This document shows, in pieces, positions 19,664-20,735 of a stretch of DNA of 20,735 nucleotides (position 1 is its first letter; every line of letters starts with the position of its first letter). The DNA is taken from contig JAGLTP010000562.1 of the NCBI GenBank assembly GCA_023135215.1, positions 1-20,735 on the forward strand, written 5' to 3'. The notes below the pieces were generated by a model, which saw nothing but the letters and a program-made list of their open reading frames with translations, had not been told where the DNA came from and did no database searches. Source of the DNA: Candidatus Heimdallarchaeota archaeon (GTDB lineage: Archaea; Asgardarchaeota; Heimdallarchaeia; Heimdallarchaeales; Heimdallarchaeaceae). The position numbers and the translations under genes are program-made.

Positions 19664-20074
19664 ATGTCACCTTCTGAAATAGACGATTCAATTGAAGCGG
19701 GGGCAGATTTACTTCTTAAAGGTTGGAAAATGCTCAGCAAAGCATGTCCAACTTGCTTCCAGCCACTATATGAAAGACAAGGAAAGGTTGTTTGTGTTAA
19801 ATGCAAGAAGGATTATGTTCTAGTTGATTCAGCTTCAGAAATGCCTTCCAATAAGAAGAATCATACAACACCTGTAGCTCCCCCATCAGAATCAGTGGTT
19901 TCCTTTGATTTTACCAATCTTCCTCCAACCTTGGTTGATACAGCAAACGTAATGCTTGAGAAAATAAATAAACTAAATGCTAGACTTAATGATGCAACAG
20001 ATTCAAAAGAAATAGCAGAGCTTTCAAATGCAATTAATTCCTTAGTTAACTCTCTTCGCTCTCTTGCTTCTTAG
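19664..20074 (+). CDS. ZNRD2/SSSCA1 (p27 autoantigen) family zinc-ribbon protein
   Basis: The N-terminal half matches the Auto_anti-p27 family (human SSSCA1/ZNRD2): GADLLLKGWKMLSKACPTCF, then PLYERQGKVVCVKCKKDY. The zinc ribbon uses C28, C31, C44 and C47. Archaea commonly encode this small protein; its role is not established, and the human protein is linked to centromere and mitotic factors. Residues about 56-80 are a Pro/Ser-rich linker. The C-terminus (about 88-136) is a predicted coiled coil (VMLEKINKLNARLNDATDSK onward) that could oligomerise. The last 29 nt overlap the 3' end of the convergent XPF-family gene. The stop is TAG. Confidence 0.82.
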   Translation: MSPSEIDDSIEAGADLLLKGWKMLSKACPTCFQPLYERQGKVVCVKCKKDYVLVDSASEMPSNKKNHTTPVAPPSESVVSFDFTNLPPTLVDTANVMLEKINKLNARLNDATDSKEIAELSNAINSLVNSLRSLAS

Positions 20075-20735
20075 ACTTTTTTTCTTTTTGTTCTCCCTTC
20101 AAAAAATCTAATTCTTCCTTCATCCCCCTTATTTCCTCACCTGTCTCAATTTCATTATAACTAGAATAAACATAATCAATTATATCTGAAGCGATTTTCT
20201 CTCCGATTCCTTTGATTTCAAAGAAATCTTCAAGTTTTGCAGTCATTATTTCTCTAACGGAACCAAAATGCTTTAACAAGCGATTGGCAATTTTCTGATC
20301 AACATGTGGTAAAGAAGCTATTGTCTCTTCTAATTGAATCTTCAAACCTAAACCTTTTCTCTTGCCTATTGAAACTCTTCTTTTTCTCTCTTCTTGTTCT
20401 CTCTTTGCTAAAGCAAATAATATTTCTGCAGATTCTTTTTGATTTTTCGTATATATTATTGGGATTCTAAAATCAGTTGCTAATGAGGTTATGGCTCCAG
20501 CTAAGGCACGAGGATGAAGAGAAGAACCATATAAACTGAAATCTCCTTCTAGCAGAATTATAGGTTTGGCACAGTTTTCAACAAGTATTTTTGTTTGAGT
20601 AAAAAGCCTTTTATCTAAAATAGATTTGACTAGATCCTCTCCTGTTTTTCTTTCAACAACAACTTGATCTGAACAAATATAATCTCCCATCTCCAATCTT
20701 TCAAACCCTAATTCAACGTCCTTATTAATCAGCTC
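20046..20735 (-). CDS. XPF/Mus81-family structure-specific nuclease, 5' end beyond the window
   Basis: The frame stays open to the right edge, where it reads ELINKDVELGFERLEMGDYI before a possible start near 20696, so the gene is truncated at its 5' end. The ERCC4 nuclease motif E-R-K-x-x-x-D is intact in VVVERKTGEDLVKSILDKRL. ALAGAITSLATDFRIPIIYT matches the later nuclease core. A C-terminal (HhH)2 domain follows, with IASLPHVDQKIANRLLKHFG and FFEIKGIGEKIASDIIDYVY. The last 40 residues are rich in Glu and Lys. It would cut flaps and forked DNA near junctions. Whether a Hef-type helicase is fused upstream cannot be seen from here. Confidence 0.9.
   Translation of the reverse strand, partial: ELINKDVELGFERLEMGDYICSDQVVVERKTGEDLVKSILDKRLFTQTKILVENCAKPIILLEGDFSLYGSSLHPRALAGAITSLATDFRIPIIYTKNQKESAEILFALAKREQEERKRRVSIGKRKGLGLKIQLEETIASLPHVDQKIANRLLKHFGSVREIMTAKLEDFFEIKGIGEKIASDIIDYVYSSYNEIETGEEIRGMKEELDFLKGEQKEKKSKKQESEES

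Overview
The window is archaeal chromosome, A+T-rich (roughly two thirds A+T by eye) and almost fully coding. The genes identify the domain: A-type ATPase subunit D, exosome Csl4, RNA polymerase subunits L (Rpb11) and F (Rpb4), aIF2-alpha, Nop10, ribosomal protein L21e, Pus10, TrmY, SRP54, archaeal AspRS, aRF1, an XPF-type nuclease, and two tRNA genes with bulge-helix-bulge-type introns and encoded CCA ends. Several proteins have close eukaryotic counterparts (METTL5, N6AMT1/Mtq2, Pus10, ZNRD2). An Asgard-like or other deep lineage is possible, but the window does not settle the phylum. No insertion sequence, integrase, CRISPR array, rRNA or toxin-antitoxin pair was seen.

Layout. 1-569 (-): atpD, running off the left edge. 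694-2810 (+): csl4, a DUF2067-like gene, rpoL, and an archaeal RNase III-like protein. 2827-3408 (-): DUF99, sharing a very compact divergent promoter with aIF2-alpha and nop10 (3468-4451, +). 4470-8729 (-): one long operon reading L21e, rpoF, DUF655, ksgA/dim1, a HemK2/Mtq2-like methyltransferase, a TrmJ-like methyltransferase and a METTL5-like methyltransferase. 8837-12097 (-): SRP54, trmY, pus10. 12161-13051 (-): a bactofilin-like repeat protein with a regular 17-18-residue period. 13220-13343 (-): tRNA-Leu(UAA) with a 39-nt intron. 13430-14743 (-): AspRS, divergent from a UMP kinase gene (14904-15593, +), which converges on aRF1 (15645-16919, -). 17087-18620: a more accessory stretch with a small winged-helix protein, a cupin phosphoglucose-isomerase-like protein lacking metal histidines, and a DinB-like protein. 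18735-18832 (+): tRNA-Ile(GAU) with a 20-nt intron. 18907-20735: an NTF2-like protein, a 69-residue orphan, a ZNRD2-like zinc protein, and the C-terminal part of an XPF-family nuclease cut by the right edge.

How it fits together. Most of the window is a translation and RNA-modification island. Four methyltransferases follow one another in the L21e operon; by homology they act on rRNA near the decoding centre (KsgA, METTL5-like), on the release factor (Mtq2-like) and on tRNA (TrmJ-like). The likely Mtq2 substrate, aRF1, lies 9 kb away. TrmY and Pus10, which act one after the other on tRNA position 54, are encoded back to back. The points most worth a second look are the aRF1 NIKD motif, the histidine-free cupin beside a winged-helix gene, the bactofilin-like protein, the shared DUF99/aIF2-alpha promoter and the unusual tRNA-Ile precursor fold.
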